From: Cyanobacteria bacterium OH_CBrB_359
GTDB lineage: Bacteria; Cyanobacteriota; Vampirovibrionia; Gastranaerophilales; Gastranaerophilaceae
Reading direction: 5' to 3'
Assembly: GCA_023433065.1 (NCBI GenBank)
Contig: JAEZET010000006.1
Coordinates: 62,001 to 126,000 of the forward strand
Length of the DNA: 64,000 nucleotides
Shown: positions 42,254 through 51,528 of the stretch, in pieces
Layout: each line of letters opens with the position of its first letter
Numbering within the stretch: the first letter of the stretch is position 1
Translations under genes and position numbers: made by a program
Notes under the pieces: generated by a model
The model's database searches: none
Told to the model about the DNA's origin: nothing
The model's input: the letters and a program-made list of their open reading frames with translations, nothing else

Positions 42254-43642
42254 TTATTGATTAATTTTGTTACTTAACTTAGTTATATCTTCAGCCAATT
42301 TATTATCAGATGCCATTTCTTCTTTTACTTTTTCATAAGAATACATAATTGTCGTGTGTTTTTTAGCAAAAGCGTCCGCAATATATGGAAAGCTCTCATG
42401 TGTAATTTCTCTTGAAAGATATATGGCAATCTGCCTTGCATTTGCAATTTTTTGTGACCTGACAGAGCTTTTTATGTCCTCTGCGGATACATTATAGTAT
42501 TGTCCGACTATATCAATTATTCCTTCTATTGTTATATTTTTTTTATTTTCTGAATAGTTGATTATTTTTTTAACCGTCTCAAGATTTGCCTCAACCTCAT
42601 TTATTGCACAATATGCGCTTATCCTGTTAAAAGCACCTTCGAGTTCACGAATATTATTTTTATAAACATTTGCTAAAAATTCAACAACCTCGGCCGATAA
42701 ATCAAATGAATTATCAACCGCAAGTTTGCTTAAAATTGCCATTCTCGTTTCTATATCAGGAATCTGAATATCTGCTATAAGCCCCCATTGGAAACGGCTT
42801 TTCAATCTGTCTGACAATAGAGAAATATCTTCCGGGAGTCTGTCTGATGTTATAACAATTTGTTTACCCGCATTATGAAGCGCCTCAAATGTGTTAAAAA
42901 CCTCCATTTCAGTCCGCTCTTTACCTTCAATAAACTGGATATCATCAATTAAAAGCACATCAACATTTCTGTATTTTTCTCTGAATTTGTTCATTTTTGA
43001 GCTTTTATCAAGCCCCTTAAAAAGTGAATTGATTAAATCGTTAACAAATTCTTCAGTCTTAACATATTTTATTTTAAGCTCAGGTGAATTATACAGGATA
43101 TAATGACCTATAGCCTGCATTAAATGGGTTTTGCCGAGCCCAGAGCCTCCATATATAAAAAGAGGATTATATTTCTTACCGGGTTCTTTTGCAACAGTGA
43201 GGCTTGCACCATATGCAAATTTGTTGTTTGAACCTACTACAAAATTATCAAATTTGTATTTTAAATTTAAATTATAAGAAGACTGCATCTGCTTGAGACT
43301 GTCATATCTTGACGGAAAAAGATTGCTCTCGATTTGTGAAATTATTTCTTCTTTTTTAATTTTCTGCGTCTTTTTCTTTAATTTTTTTGAAAGTTCTTCA
43401 TCATAAATTATTTTAAAATCCACTTCCCTTCCCAAAACCGAAGCAAGCGCTTTTATTATTTGTGCATTGTGGTTTTTTTTAAGAATCTGTATAGCAAGAG
43501 ATTGCCCGCATAAAACACTAAACTCATCGCCGCTGTAAGAATGCGGAACCAACGGCAAAACCCATGGAATAAAGCTGGATTCGCTCATTTCATCTTTGAG
43601 TATATTGAGAACATTGTCCCAAATTTTTGTTATGTCTTCCAT
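42254..43642 (-). CDS. dnaA: Chromosomal replication initiator DnaA
   Basis: 462 aa. Domain I (1-85); short linker; AAA+ core with GGSGLGKTHL (165-174), Walker B VLLIDDIQF and sensor II; domain IV with AFAKKHTTIMYSYEKV, the DnaA-box-binding signature. GAAGGAT lies directly before the ATG. It starts 31 nt after aspS, apparently in one operon. dnaN, rpmH and other usual neighbours are absent, and I found no DnaA-box cluster around it, so the origin is probably elsewhere. Confidence 0.96.
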   Translation of the reverse strand: MEDITKIWDNVLNILKDEMSESSFIPWVLPLVPHSYSGDEFSVLCGQSLAIQILKKNHNAQIIKALASVLGREVDFKIIYDEELSKKLKKKTQKIKKEEIISQIESNLFPSRYDSLKQMQSSYNLNLKYKFDNFVVGSNNKFAYGASLTVAKEPGKKYNPLFIYGGSGLGKTHLMQAIGHYILYNSPELKIKYVKTEEFVNDLINSLFKGLDKSSKMNKFREKYRNVDVLLIDDIQFIEGKERTEMEVFNTFEALHNAGKQIVITSDRLPEDISLLSDRLKSRFQWGLIADIQIPDIETRMAILSKLAVDNSFDLSAEVVEFLANVYKNNIRELEGAFNRISAYCAINEVEANLETVKKIINYSENKKNITIEGIIDIVGQYYNVSAEDIKSSVRSQKIANARQIAIYLSREITHESFPYIADAFAKKHTTIMYSYEKVKEEMASDNKLAEDITKLSNKINQ

Positions 43643-43673
43643 ATCCTTCTCGTTCGTTTTTAAAGTGAACGGT

Positions 43674-45461
43674 TTAATTTTTATTTTGTTGCTTTATATT
43701 AAGTTTTAAATGCAATTCCCTGAGCTGCATCTCTGAAGCTACAGCCGGCGCATCTGTCATAAGACATTTTGCGGATGAATTTTTAGGAAATGCAATAACA
43801 TCTCTTATAGAATCTGTCTTGGCAAGAAGGGCGACTAATCTATCCAAGCCTATTGCAAGACCTGCATGCGGAGGTGTTCCGTATTTAAATGCATTAATCA
43901 TAAAACCGAATTTTGCCTGTATTTCTTCATCAGTGAGCCCTATCGCCTTGAATACTCTTTTTTGGACTTCAGGCGAGTGGATTCTCACGCTACCGCCCCC
44001 GAGTTCCGTTCCGTTATAAACAATGTCATACGCAATAGACCGGCAATTTGCAGGATCTGTTTCCATTTTATCAATATCTTCCATGTTTGGAGATGTAAAC
44101 GGATGGTGCACTGAAACGTATTTTTTATCTTCCTCAGAATACTCAAACATCGGAAAATCAACAACCCAGAGTAAGTCATGGGCTTCTTTATCAATTAAAT
44201 CAAGTTTGTTGCCAAAATGAAGCCTGAATCTTCCTAAAACATCAAAAACCACTTTGGGTTTATCCGCAACAAAAAATACAACATCACCTTCTTTAGCCTG
44301 AGCTCTGTTTTTTAGCTCTTGTGCCTGCTCTTCTGTCAAAAATTTGAACACGGGAGATTTTGCAGTTCCATCGTCCATATAAGAAATAGATGCCAATCCT
44401 TTTGCCCCAAATGAAATGGCAAGTGTTCTCAAATCATCCATTTCTTTTCTTGAATAATTTGCAATTCCGGGGATTTTAATGGCTCTAATTATTCCGCCGT
44501 CGTTTATTACATCTTTAATAGCTTGAAATTCAGATGCCATTATAATATCTGTTATATCAAAAAGCTCAAGTCCAAAACGGGTGTCAGGTCTGTCAATTCC
44601 GAATCTTTCCATAGATTCTTTATAAGTTAAAACTTTAAAAGGCGGGTTAACATCCACTCCTGCAACTTTAAACGCCTCTTTTATCAGACCTTCAACAAGC
44701 TTTATAACATCAGCCTGTTCAACAAAAGACATCTCAAGGTCAACCTGAGTAAATTCAGGCTGCCTGTCGGCTCTTAAATCTTCATCCCTGAAGCATTTTG
44801 CAATTTGATAATATCTTTCCAAACCACCTACCATAAGCAATTGTTTAAATATTTGAGGGGATTGAGGCAGTGCAAAGAACTTACCTTCGTGAACCCTTGA
44901 TGGAACCAGGTAATCTCTTGCACCTTCAGGAGTTGTATTTATTAAAATAGGTGTTTCAACCTCCGTAAAATCCTGATTATTCAAGTAATTTCTTATTGAG
45001 GTGACGATTTTGTGTCTTAAAACTATATTATTCAATGTTTTTTCACGTCTGATATCAAGATATCTGTATTTAAGCCTCAAATCTTCATTTACATCATCAC
45101 TTTCAAGCGGAAAAGGTAAAAGAGCTGCTTCTGCAAGAATTTCTACAGAATCAGGATAAATCTCCACTTCTCCTGTCGGCAATTTAGGGTTATATGTTTC
45201 ATCAGGTCTTTTGGTAATTGTACCTGTGGCTTTTATGACATATTCATCTTTCAGTTTTTGTATAACCTTGTATGCGGTAGGGTTTTTATTGGGATCTGCA
45301 ACGAGCTGGAACAAACCTGAACGGTCTCTTAGTTCAACAAAAATAATGCCGCCTAAATCTCTTACTGTTGAAACCCATCCCGCCAAAGTCGCCGTTTCGC
45401 CGATATTAGCGCTATTTATATCAGTGCAGTAATTTGTTTTCATCGAAGTTTTAGCCGTCAT
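43674..45461 (-). CDS. aspS: Aspartyl-tRNA synthetase
   Basis: Class II bacterial-type enzyme, 595 aa, with N-terminal OB domain (GWVSTVRDLGGIIFVELRDR), motif 2 (CFRDEDLRADRQPEFTQVDL), the bacterial GAD insertion (about 290-410) and motif 3 (GLAIGLDRLVALL). The full insertion marks the bacterial form. AAAGGAAAT precedes the ATG. Whether it is discriminating is not visible; asnS exists at 25270. Confidence 0.96.
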   Translation of the reverse strand: MTAKTSMKTNYCTDINSANIGETATLAGWVSTVRDLGGIIFVELRDRSGLFQLVADPNKNPTAYKVIQKLKDEYVIKATGTITKRPDETYNPKLPTGEVEIYPDSVEILAEAALLPFPLESDDVNEDLRLKYRYLDIRREKTLNNIVLRHKIVTSIRNYLNNQDFTEVETPILINTTPEGARDYLVPSRVHEGKFFALPQSPQIFKQLLMVGGLERYYQIAKCFRDEDLRADRQPEFTQVDLEMSFVEQADVIKLVEGLIKEAFKVAGVDVNPPFKVLTYKESMERFGIDRPDTRFGLELFDITDIIMASEFQAIKDVINDGGIIRAIKIPGIANYSRKEMDDLRTLAISFGAKGLASISYMDDGTAKSPVFKFLTEEQAQELKNRAQAKEGDVVFFVADKPKVVFDVLGRFRLHFGNKLDLIDKEAHDLLWVVDFPMFEYSEEDKKYVSVHHPFTSPNMEDIDKMETDPANCRSIAYDIVYNGTELGGGSVRIHSPEVQKRVFKAIGLTDEEIQAKFGFMINAFKYGTPPHAGLAIGLDRLVALLAKTDSIRDVIAFPKNSSAKCLMTDAPAVASEMQLRELHLKLNIKQQNKN

Positions 45462-45491
45462 ATTTCCTTTTCTCTCTTTTGTCTATAAAAC

Positions 45492-45526
45492 ATCATCTTT
45501 GTAGTTTCGGTTTTATAAAAGATGAT
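45492..45526 (-). terminator. Hairpin between yitT and aspS, possible terminator or aspS leader
   Basis: ATCATCTTT (45492-45500) and AAAGATGAT (45518-45526) form a perfect 9-bp stem with a 17-nt loop. On the minus strand it ends in GTTTTATAG, about 120 nt after the yitT stop and 30 nt before the aspS start. Weak terminator or an element in the aspS leader. Confidence 0.4.
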
Positions 45527-45643
45527 TGTATTAAAAATTATAATTTATTGTTTTCTCATTTTATTCTAATTTATATCAAAAATAGTAAATTATCAAAGTT
45601 TTTATTTAAAAATAAACAAATATTGACTAATTATTTATGTGAA

Positions 45644-46480
45644 TTAAATCTTTTTCTTTTTGACTCTGACACCTTCTACCTCATGGACGTTTTCAATTGC
45701 TATAAAAGCAATAGGGTCAATTTCTTTTGTTATCTTTTTCAGTTTGATTATATCAAGTCTTGAAATTACGCAGTAAATAATACGTTTTTTAGCGCCTGAA
45801 TAACCACCCTCAACATCAATATAGGTAACGCTTATATCCATATTATCCATAATACTCTGACCAATCTGCTGAGAATAATCTGTCACTATCATAACTGATT
45901 TAGCCTCGTTAAGACCTTCTATTACAATATCAATGAATTTATAAGCTATAAAATAAGTCAAAATCGAATACATAGCCTGACGCCAACCATACAAAAAACC
46001 GGCCGTAAGAAATATAAATATGTTTATAAACATAATTATTTCACCAACTGAAAACCCGATTTTTTTTGCAGCTCTTATAGCAATAATCTCTGAACCATCC
46101 AAAGAACCACCGTTTCTGAGTATCAAACCCACTCCTGTCCCTAAAATTCCGCCTCCAAATATACTTGCAAGAGTCAGGTCATTTGTGACCTGCTGACCAT
46201 GAAACAACGTTACAAAAATTGCCAGAATGCTTATTCCATATAAAGTTGAAAATACAAACGGCTTGCCAAATCTTTTATTTGCGAGTAGTAAAAACGGTAA
46301 GTTAAGAAAAAATATAAAAATACCAAGCGAATAACCGGTTAAGGTATTACACATTATTGATATACCTACGATTCCACCGTCTATTATTCTGTTTGGAACC
46401 AAAAAGCCCTCAAGAGCGAATGCCGCAATTACCCCGCCTAAAGTTAAAAATATAATTCTAGAAATTAACCCTCTCATCAT
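45644..46480 (-). CDS. YitT-family membrane protein
   Basis: 278 aa. Five or six N-terminal membrane helices with FLVPNRIIDGGIVGISI and RNGGSLDGSEIIA (DUF161 repeats) and a C-terminal cytoplasmic DUF2179 domain (about 195-278: VMIVTDYSQQIGQSIMD, GGYSGAKKRIIYCVISR). The family is widespread and its transport role, if any, is not established. GGAAGGA lies 5 nt before the ATG. The C-terminus is strongly basic (VKKKKI). Confidence 0.9.
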   Translation of the reverse strand: MMRGLISRIIFLTLGGVIAAFALEGFLVPNRIIDGGIVGISIMCNTLTGYSLGIFIFFLNLPFLLLANKRFGKPFVFSTLYGISILAIFVTLFHGQQVTNDLTLASIFGGGILGTGVGLILRNGGSLDGSEIIAIRAAKKIGFSVGEIIMFINIFIFLTAGFLYGWRQAMYSILTYFIAYKFIDIVIEGLNEAKSVMIVTDYSQQIGQSIMDNMDISVTYIDVEGGYSGAKKRIIYCVISRLDIIKLKKITKEIDPIAFIAIENVHEVEGVRVKKKKI

Positions 46481-46619
46481 TATATCCTTCCAAAATAAAT
46501 TCCATGAGCTTAAAACCTGCTTTTAACAGTATACAACACGCATGCTTATTTAAACAAATTTAAGACAATTGATAAAATTTGTTATAAAAATATTTGATTT
46601 GAATCTGTATTAGTAAGCC

Positions 46620-47807
46620 CTAGCCCCGGACAAACATTGGTTTTAATTCCCAGTTCCAGGCTGAAGTAACCATATCATCCAAAGATTTTTGAGGCACCCA
46701 GCCCAGTTCGGCTCTCGCTTTGGAATTGTCTGCCAACAAAGTTGGAGGATCTCCTGCCCTTCTGCCCAGTTCTTGAATTGGAATATCTACACCCGTAATT
46801 TTCTTACTTGCATCAAAAACTTCTTTTACACTATAGCCTTCGCCTGAGCCCAAATTATAGAAACTTGTATCGCCCCCTTTAAAAAGCCTTTGCATTGCCA
46901 ATTCATGTGCACTTGCAAGGTCCTCTACATGGATATAATCTCTGACACATGTGCCGTCTTTAGTCGGATAGTCCGTACCAAAAAGTTTAAATGTTTGAAC
47001 TTGAGAGCCGCCGTTTTGCTTAGAATGAGCAGCTTTTAATATATTAGGAATAAGATGGGTCTCGGGCTCATGGACTTCTCCTAACATCCCGTCTGTACTG
47101 GCTCCTGCGGCGTTGAAATATCTTAATCTTGTGCTTTTAAGACCTTCTGCCTGTCCAGCATCATCCATGATTCTTTCAATCATTAATTTTGATGCACCAT
47201 AAGGATTTATCGGGATTTGAGGATCAAGTTCCTGAATCGGAATTTTAGCAGGGTTTCCATAAGTAGCGGCTGTTGAAGAAAATACAATTTTATTTACTTT
47301 TGCATCCAGCATTTCTCTAAGCAGTTCAGTTGTTTTGCCTGTATTGTTTGCATAATACTTCAAAGGATTTTGTACTGATTCTCCTACTTGTGAAAATGCA
47401 GCAAAATGAATTACACCGTCAACATCGTTTTCTCTGAAAATTTTCGAAACCAATTTTGAATCGGCAATATCTCCCAAATAAAATTTGAATTTACTTCCCC
47501 AATCCGAAGCTATCTTGCCTAATTGTCTTATAGCACCGTTGTTTCCTAATGATAAATTATCCAAAACAACCACGTCATAACCTTTTTCAAGCAGATACTT
47601 TGCCGTATGAGAGCCTATATAACCTGCTCCACCTGTTACTAGGCTTGTTTTACCAAGTATACCCTTAAATGTCGGCTTTGATTTTTTCCTTGATGCAACA
47701 AACGCAATCGTAGTATCGGCAATTTTTGCGAATTTAGTATTATCACTTTTCGTCTGACTTAATTTCTTATTTTGTAAATTTAAAAAACCAATAGGATTAA
47801 CTCTCAT
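46620..47807 (-). CDS. galE: UDP-glucose 4-epimerase with 50-aa N-terminal extension
   Basis: SDR-fold epimerase interconverting UDP-glucose and UDP-galactose. NAD loop TGGAGYIGSH (58-67), catalytic YGASK, and AGASTDGMLGE and VRDYIHVEDLA blocks are typical. The enzyme normally begins about seven residues before GGAGYIG; here some 51 extra residues precede it, starting MRVNPI and ending PTFKG (45-49), the signature shared with three unknown proteins. I start at the ATG at 47807 since AAAGGA lies 6 nt upstream; an ATG five codons earlier sits on that ribosome site. 395 aa. Confidence 0.92.
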   Translation of the reverse strand: MRVNPIGFLNLQNKKLSQTKSDNTKFAKIADTTIAFVASRKKSKPTFKGILGKTSLVTGGAGYIGSHTAKYLLEKGYDVVVLDNLSLGNNGAIRQLGKIASDWGSKFKFYLGDIADSKLVSKIFRENDVDGVIHFAAFSQVGESVQNPLKYYANNTGKTTELLREMLDAKVNKIVFSSTAATYGNPAKIPIQELDPQIPINPYGASKLMIERIMDDAGQAEGLKSTRLRYFNAAGASTDGMLGEVHEPETHLIPNILKAAHSKQNGGSQVQTFKLFGTDYPTKDGTCVRDYIHVEDLASAHELAMQRLFKGGDTSFYNLGSGEGYSVKEVFDASKKITGVDIPIQELGRRAGDPPTLLADNSKARAELGWVPQKSLDDMVTSAWNWELKPMFVRG

Positions 47808-47922
47808 CTCTTTTCCTTTCATGTTGTACGATGCAAAATTTAGACTTTATTTCATTAAATTCAATAATACAAAATTTGTGAATACTATTTTTGTCTTTTC
47901 GATTTCTCAAAATTATTATTTA

Positions 47923-47957
47923 TTTCCAAAAAGGTTCTCACAGCAATATTTTGGAAA
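47923..47957 (-). repeat. 9-bp inverted repeat between mutS2 and galE
   Basis: TTTCCAAAA (47923-47931) and TTTTGGAAA (47949-47957) with a 17-nt spacer, downstream of leftward mutS2 (stop 47989). No long U tract, so termination would be weak; could be part of the galE control region. Confidence 0.35.
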
Positions 47958-47988
47958 CGATAATTCGATTTAACATCTCTTAATATGA

Positions 47989-50355
47989 TTAATTAATATC
48001 TATTACGCTGACACCATCACCGCCTTCTGCAGGCTCTCCGGGGCGGTATTTGGCTACATACGGCGAATTCTCAAGATAATCTCTTACAACCTGTTTCAAG
48101 GCGCCTGTTCCATGCCCATGGATAATATAAACAGGGGTTAAATTCGCCAAACTGGCTTTGTCAAGATAATTTTCAACAGTATCAAGAGCCTCTTCGCACC
48201 TGTAGCCCCTTAAATCAAGGGTATTTGACAAGTCATGCCTTGAAATGGTAAATGTTTTGCCATAACCGAATTTTTTGACAGGAGGCTCTTTAATTAGTGA
48301 TTTATCATAAACAGCAAGTTTATTTTGTTTGACTTTTGTTTTGATAAGTCCTATTTGAACAGATACATTCTTGTTTTTATCAGGCATTGCAACAATTTGC
48401 GCTTTTTGGTCAAGATCTTTTATCAAAACCAAATCGCCTTCTTTAGTTTTTGTCCAGTCAATTTCTTGGTATTTTGAAGCAAGATTTAATTCGTCATACG
48501 AAAACTCTTCCCTTAGCTTATTTTCTTCTTCTGAAAGTCTTGCAAAGCTTCTCCTTGCAATTTTTTCACTTTTCTCCTCTCTGATTTCTTTTAAAATTTC
48601 TTTGACCTCATCTTTTGCAGATTCAATCAAACCTTCATACTTTTTCTTATAAATATTAATATTTTTCTTTTTTTCTTTTTTCAGTTCATTAAGTTTTTGT
48701 TTTAATTCTTCTTCTAACTGCTTAACTTCATATTCAGCATTTTGAGCGGATTTAGCAGATTCTGAAAGCTGCTGCTGAGCGAGCTGCAATTCTTCCAAAA
48801 CTTTTGCATCAGTACCTTTTTTGTTAAAGTAGATATCTCTTGCCTTTCGAGCTATTTCATCATTTATACCCAGATTACCGGCTATAGCAATCGCATTACT
48901 GCTGCCGGGAATACCCGTCAAAAGTTTATATGTAGGGGAGAGAGTGTTTAAATCAAACTCCACACTTGCATTCACAAAGCCTTTATGTAAATATGCAAGC
49001 GATTTTAATTCACCATAGTGGGTAGTTGCAATACAAAAAGTTCCTTTTTCTTGTAAATACTCTAAAATTGCCTGCGCTAAAGAAGCTCCTTCTGAAGGGT
49101 CAGTCCCTGCAGAAATTTCATCAAGAAGCACAATTGTCTCACCATCAGATTGCTCGAGAATCTTAACTATATTTGTCATGTGTGATGAAAATGTGGACAA
49201 GCTCTGGATTATACTCTGTTCATCCCCGATATCGGCAAATATTTTTTTGAAAGGATAAATATTCGCCTCGTAACAAGGGATATGCAGCCCTGCTTTTGCC
49301 ATCAGGATAAACAAACCCACCGTTTTAAGGATAACGGTCTTACCGCCTGTGTTTGAGCCGGTTATTATAAGACAATTATTTTCTTTTTCAAGATAAAAAT
49401 CATTTTCGATAATATTTTCTTTAACCCTCATTAATACGGGATTTTTCATCGCTTTTAAACTTATTTTTTTACAATCTGAAATCTCCGCTGCGCAAGAATC
49501 CGTTTTTATCGAATACTTTGCCTTTGCAAACACAAAATCTATCTCAATAAGTTGCTTAAACGAACCCGAAATTTCATAGTAAAATTTTGAGATTTCAACA
49601 GATAAAGCTTTCAATATCTTTTCAATTTCAGAATCTATTAAAATTTCAATTTCACGTATTTTATTATTTAAACCGACAAGCTCTCTGGGTTCAATAAAGT
49701 AAGTCTGGCTCGTTGCGGAAATGTCATGGACAATCCCCGCCACTTTATTTTTACACTCAGCTTTAACCTGAAATACAGTCCTGCCTTCTCTTTCTGTATA
49801 CAAATTATCCTGAAGATAAGAGCTGAATGTAGTATCTGAAAGCAGCTTTGATATTGTTTTTTTGACATTTGATAAATTATCTCTTAACGCAAGATTCAAT
49901 CTTTTAAGCTCAACTGAAGCGTCGTTTTTGATTCTCAAAGTGTTATCAAAAATATTAAAAATTTTGTCTTCAAGCTCTTTGTTTGAAAATAAAGGATTTT
50001 TAAGCTCGGATAATTCAAAAAAATCTAAAGATAACCTGCCAAGAAATAATTTTACAAGCCTTGAAGTCCTTATAACATCAGCTATATCATATATTTCCGT
50101 TTCTGAGAGTCTTAACTGTTTTTTTGCATCATCAAGACTTTTCTGAATGTCTTTAATTGTTTCAATGGGAAGATTTAAAGCCTGATTTAAAACATTTTTT
50201 GCCTGAGTTGTAAGTACGAGCTCTTTTTTAATAGTTTGTGCATCATCAAAAACAATTAAATTCAAGCATCTTAATCTGCCGAGCTCACTTATTGCGCATT
50301 CACTTAAAAACTCTGCAACTTTATCAAATTCAACTAAATTGTAAACCTTCTCCAT
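47989..50355 (-). CDS. mutS2: MutS2 (MutSB) with Smr nuclease domain
   Basis: 788 aa. MutS-type core and lever, ATPase with Walker A TGSNTGGKTV and Walker B IVLLDEISAGTDPSEG, a coiled-coil KOW-linked segment rich in Lys/Glu (about 520-620), and the C-terminal Smr domain (LDLRGYRCEEALDTVE, VYIIHGHGTGALK). The family suppresses recombination or splits collided ribosomes; it is not the mismatch-repair MutS. The start codon is 7 nt from a TGTTATAAT extended -10, so the mRNA is probably leaderless. Confidence 0.95.
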   Translation of the reverse strand: MEKVYNLVEFDKVAEFLSECAISELGRLRCLNLIVFDDAQTIKKELVLTTQAKNVLNQALNLPIETIKDIQKSLDDAKKQLRLSETEIYDIADVIRTSRLVKLFLGRLSLDFFELSELKNPLFSNKELEDKIFNIFDNTLRIKNDASVELKRLNLALRDNLSNVKKTISKLLSDTTFSSYLQDNLYTEREGRTVFQVKAECKNKVAGIVHDISATSQTYFIEPRELVGLNNKIREIEILIDSEIEKILKALSVEISKFYYEISGSFKQLIEIDFVFAKAKYSIKTDSCAAEISDCKKISLKAMKNPVLMRVKENIIENDFYLEKENNCLIITGSNTGGKTVILKTVGLFILMAKAGLHIPCYEANIYPFKKIFADIGDEQSIIQSLSTFSSHMTNIVKILEQSDGETIVLLDEISAGTDPSEGASLAQAILEYLQEKGTFCIATTHYGELKSLAYLHKGFVNASVEFDLNTLSPTYKLLTGIPGSSNAIAIAGNLGINDEIARKARDIYFNKKGTDAKVLEELQLAQQQLSESAKSAQNAEYEVKQLEEELKQKLNELKKEKKKNINIYKKKYEGLIESAKDEVKEILKEIREEKSEKIARRSFARLSEEENKLREEFSYDELNLASKYQEIDWTKTKEGDLVLIKDLDQKAQIVAMPDKNKNVSVQIGLIKTKVKQNKLAVYDKSLIKEPPVKKFGYGKTFTISRHDLSNTLDLRGYRCEEALDTVENYLDKASLANLTPVYIIHGHGTGALKQVVRDYLENSPYVAKYRPGEPAEGGDGVSVIDIN

Positions 50356-50371
50356 AACTTAGATTATAACA
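50355..50371 (-). promoter_or_regulatory. Extended -10 promoter giving a leaderless mutS2 transcript
   Basis: On the minus strand TGT-TATAAT (50371-50363) is followed by CTAAGTT (7 nt) and the ATG at 50355. No ribosome site and no good -35. Confidence 0.55.
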
Positions 50372-50494
50372 AAAGAAAGAATGTTTTACGTGATATTTCT
50401 TAACAAAAATAAAATAAATTATGTTAATTTAACAAAATATTTTATGTGTACATATTAAAATAATCATATCAACTTATTAGCAAGAGGAATTAAA

Positions 50495-50926
50495 ATGAAA
50501 ATTAATCCTATAAACAATTCTAATGTTTCTTTCGGTGTAAAAATCCCTACAAAACAGGTTGTTAATCTCATATCAGGGCTAAGTGTAGACAACCCTACAA
50601 AGCTTCTTTCCGATTTAACCGGAACTGATGAGGTTATACTGTATTCACAAATTGATTCAGCTGTTTTTGAATTTGCATCAAAAGATTGTGTCAGAAAACT
50701 TTGCGATCAAAGACCTGAATTACAAAACTTAAGAAGATTAGCTCAGGATATGTCCGATAAAATAAGAACTTATATTGGAGCAAGAAGCGAAGACAATTTA
50801 AAGGCAATTAACGTCGCTGCTGCAAAAAGAGAAGCTGAGTCTGAAGCAATTTTAAAAAGTTTTCCTGAATTAATGGATATAACTCCCGTAAAAGTTGGAA
50901 TTCTCTCAAAAGGACGCTTTAACTAA
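50495..50926 (+). CDS. Unknown 143-aa protein with N-terminal SFG motif
   Basis: No family recognised. MKINPI and VSFGV (11-15) form the signature also seen in galE and the 26789/27835 genes. The rest is helical and soluble, with a Leu-rich segment (KQVVNLISGLSVDNPTKLL) and a charged C-terminal half. No signal peptide or membrane segment. AGAGGA lies about 8 nt before the ATG. Divergent from mutS2; its stop overlaps the convergent Hsp20-like gene by 4 nt. Function unknown. Confidence 0.72.
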   Translation: MKINPINNSNVSFGVKIPTKQVVNLISGLSVDNPTKLLSDLTGTDEVILYSQIDSAVFEFASKDCVRKLCDQRPELQNLRRLAQDMSDKIRTYIGARSEDNLKAINVAAAKREAESEAILKSFPELMDITPVKVGILSKGRFN

Positions 50927-51516
50927 TCAGAAATCGGCAATATTATAATATATTTATTTCCATCTTTTCTTTTTATAATGTCTCTTACACTTATCTTTTC
51001 AGGTAAATGAAAACTTTGTGAAAAAGCTAAATAATGCTTTGTTCTTTTATCCTGCTTGTCTGATTTTCCTGAAATAGAAACGAAATGAGGAGAAGCATTG
51101 ACTATTATATTTTTATCATTTCCCCCAAACGGTTTTAAATCAATTATAATCTTATAGAAATCATCTTCTTGTTTTGCCTTTATATTAACCTTGTTGTTAG
51201 GAAAAGGACTTAGCATACTTTTATTTAAGTCGCCAAACTCTTTCATTTCAACGTCATCAGAGTCAATGCTGATTGGCATCATAATAGGACAAGGTCTTGA
51301 AAACGGCTGGGAAAACATTGCGGATCGCGACGGATAAAAATACCTGTGCATTGTCATATCGGCAACAAAATATACCGCCAAAAAAGCCCCAAGAAAAGCA
51401 CCTAACGTTATTAAGAGATATTTTATCCAGTCATTATCCTGAGTATTTTTAGGTTCATTTGCAGCCTCAATATTTTTTTCTTTGGATTCTTCATTTTGAT
51501 TAAAATCTTCACTCAT
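50923..51516 (-). CDS. Membrane-anchored small-heat-shock-like (alpha-crystallin domain) protein
   Basis: 197 aa. A 30-residue acidic, Asn/Glu-rich cytoplasmic N-terminus is followed by one transmembrane helix (32-52, YLLITLGAFLGAFLAVYFVA). The C-terminal 108-194 region has the strand pattern of an Hsp20 core: FYKIIIDLKPFG, NIIVNASPHFVSISGKS, FSQSFHLPEKI and KYIIILPI. Ordinary sHsps are soluble, so an anchored form, probably facing the periplasm, is unusual. AAGGAG is 7 nt upstream. Lies 12 nt after bcp, forming an operon with that peroxidase. Confidence 0.72.
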   Translation of the reverse strand: MSEDFNQNEESKEKNIEAANEPKNTQDNDWIKYLLITLGAFLGAFLAVYFVADMTMHRYFYPSRSAMFSQPFSRPCPIMMPISIDSDDVEMKEFGDLNKSMLSPFPNNKVNIKAKQEDDFYKIIIDLKPFGGNDKNIIVNASPHFVSISGKSDKQDKRTKHYLAFSQSFHLPEKISVRDIIKRKDGNKYIIILPISD

Positions 51517-51528
51517 GGCTAACTCCTT

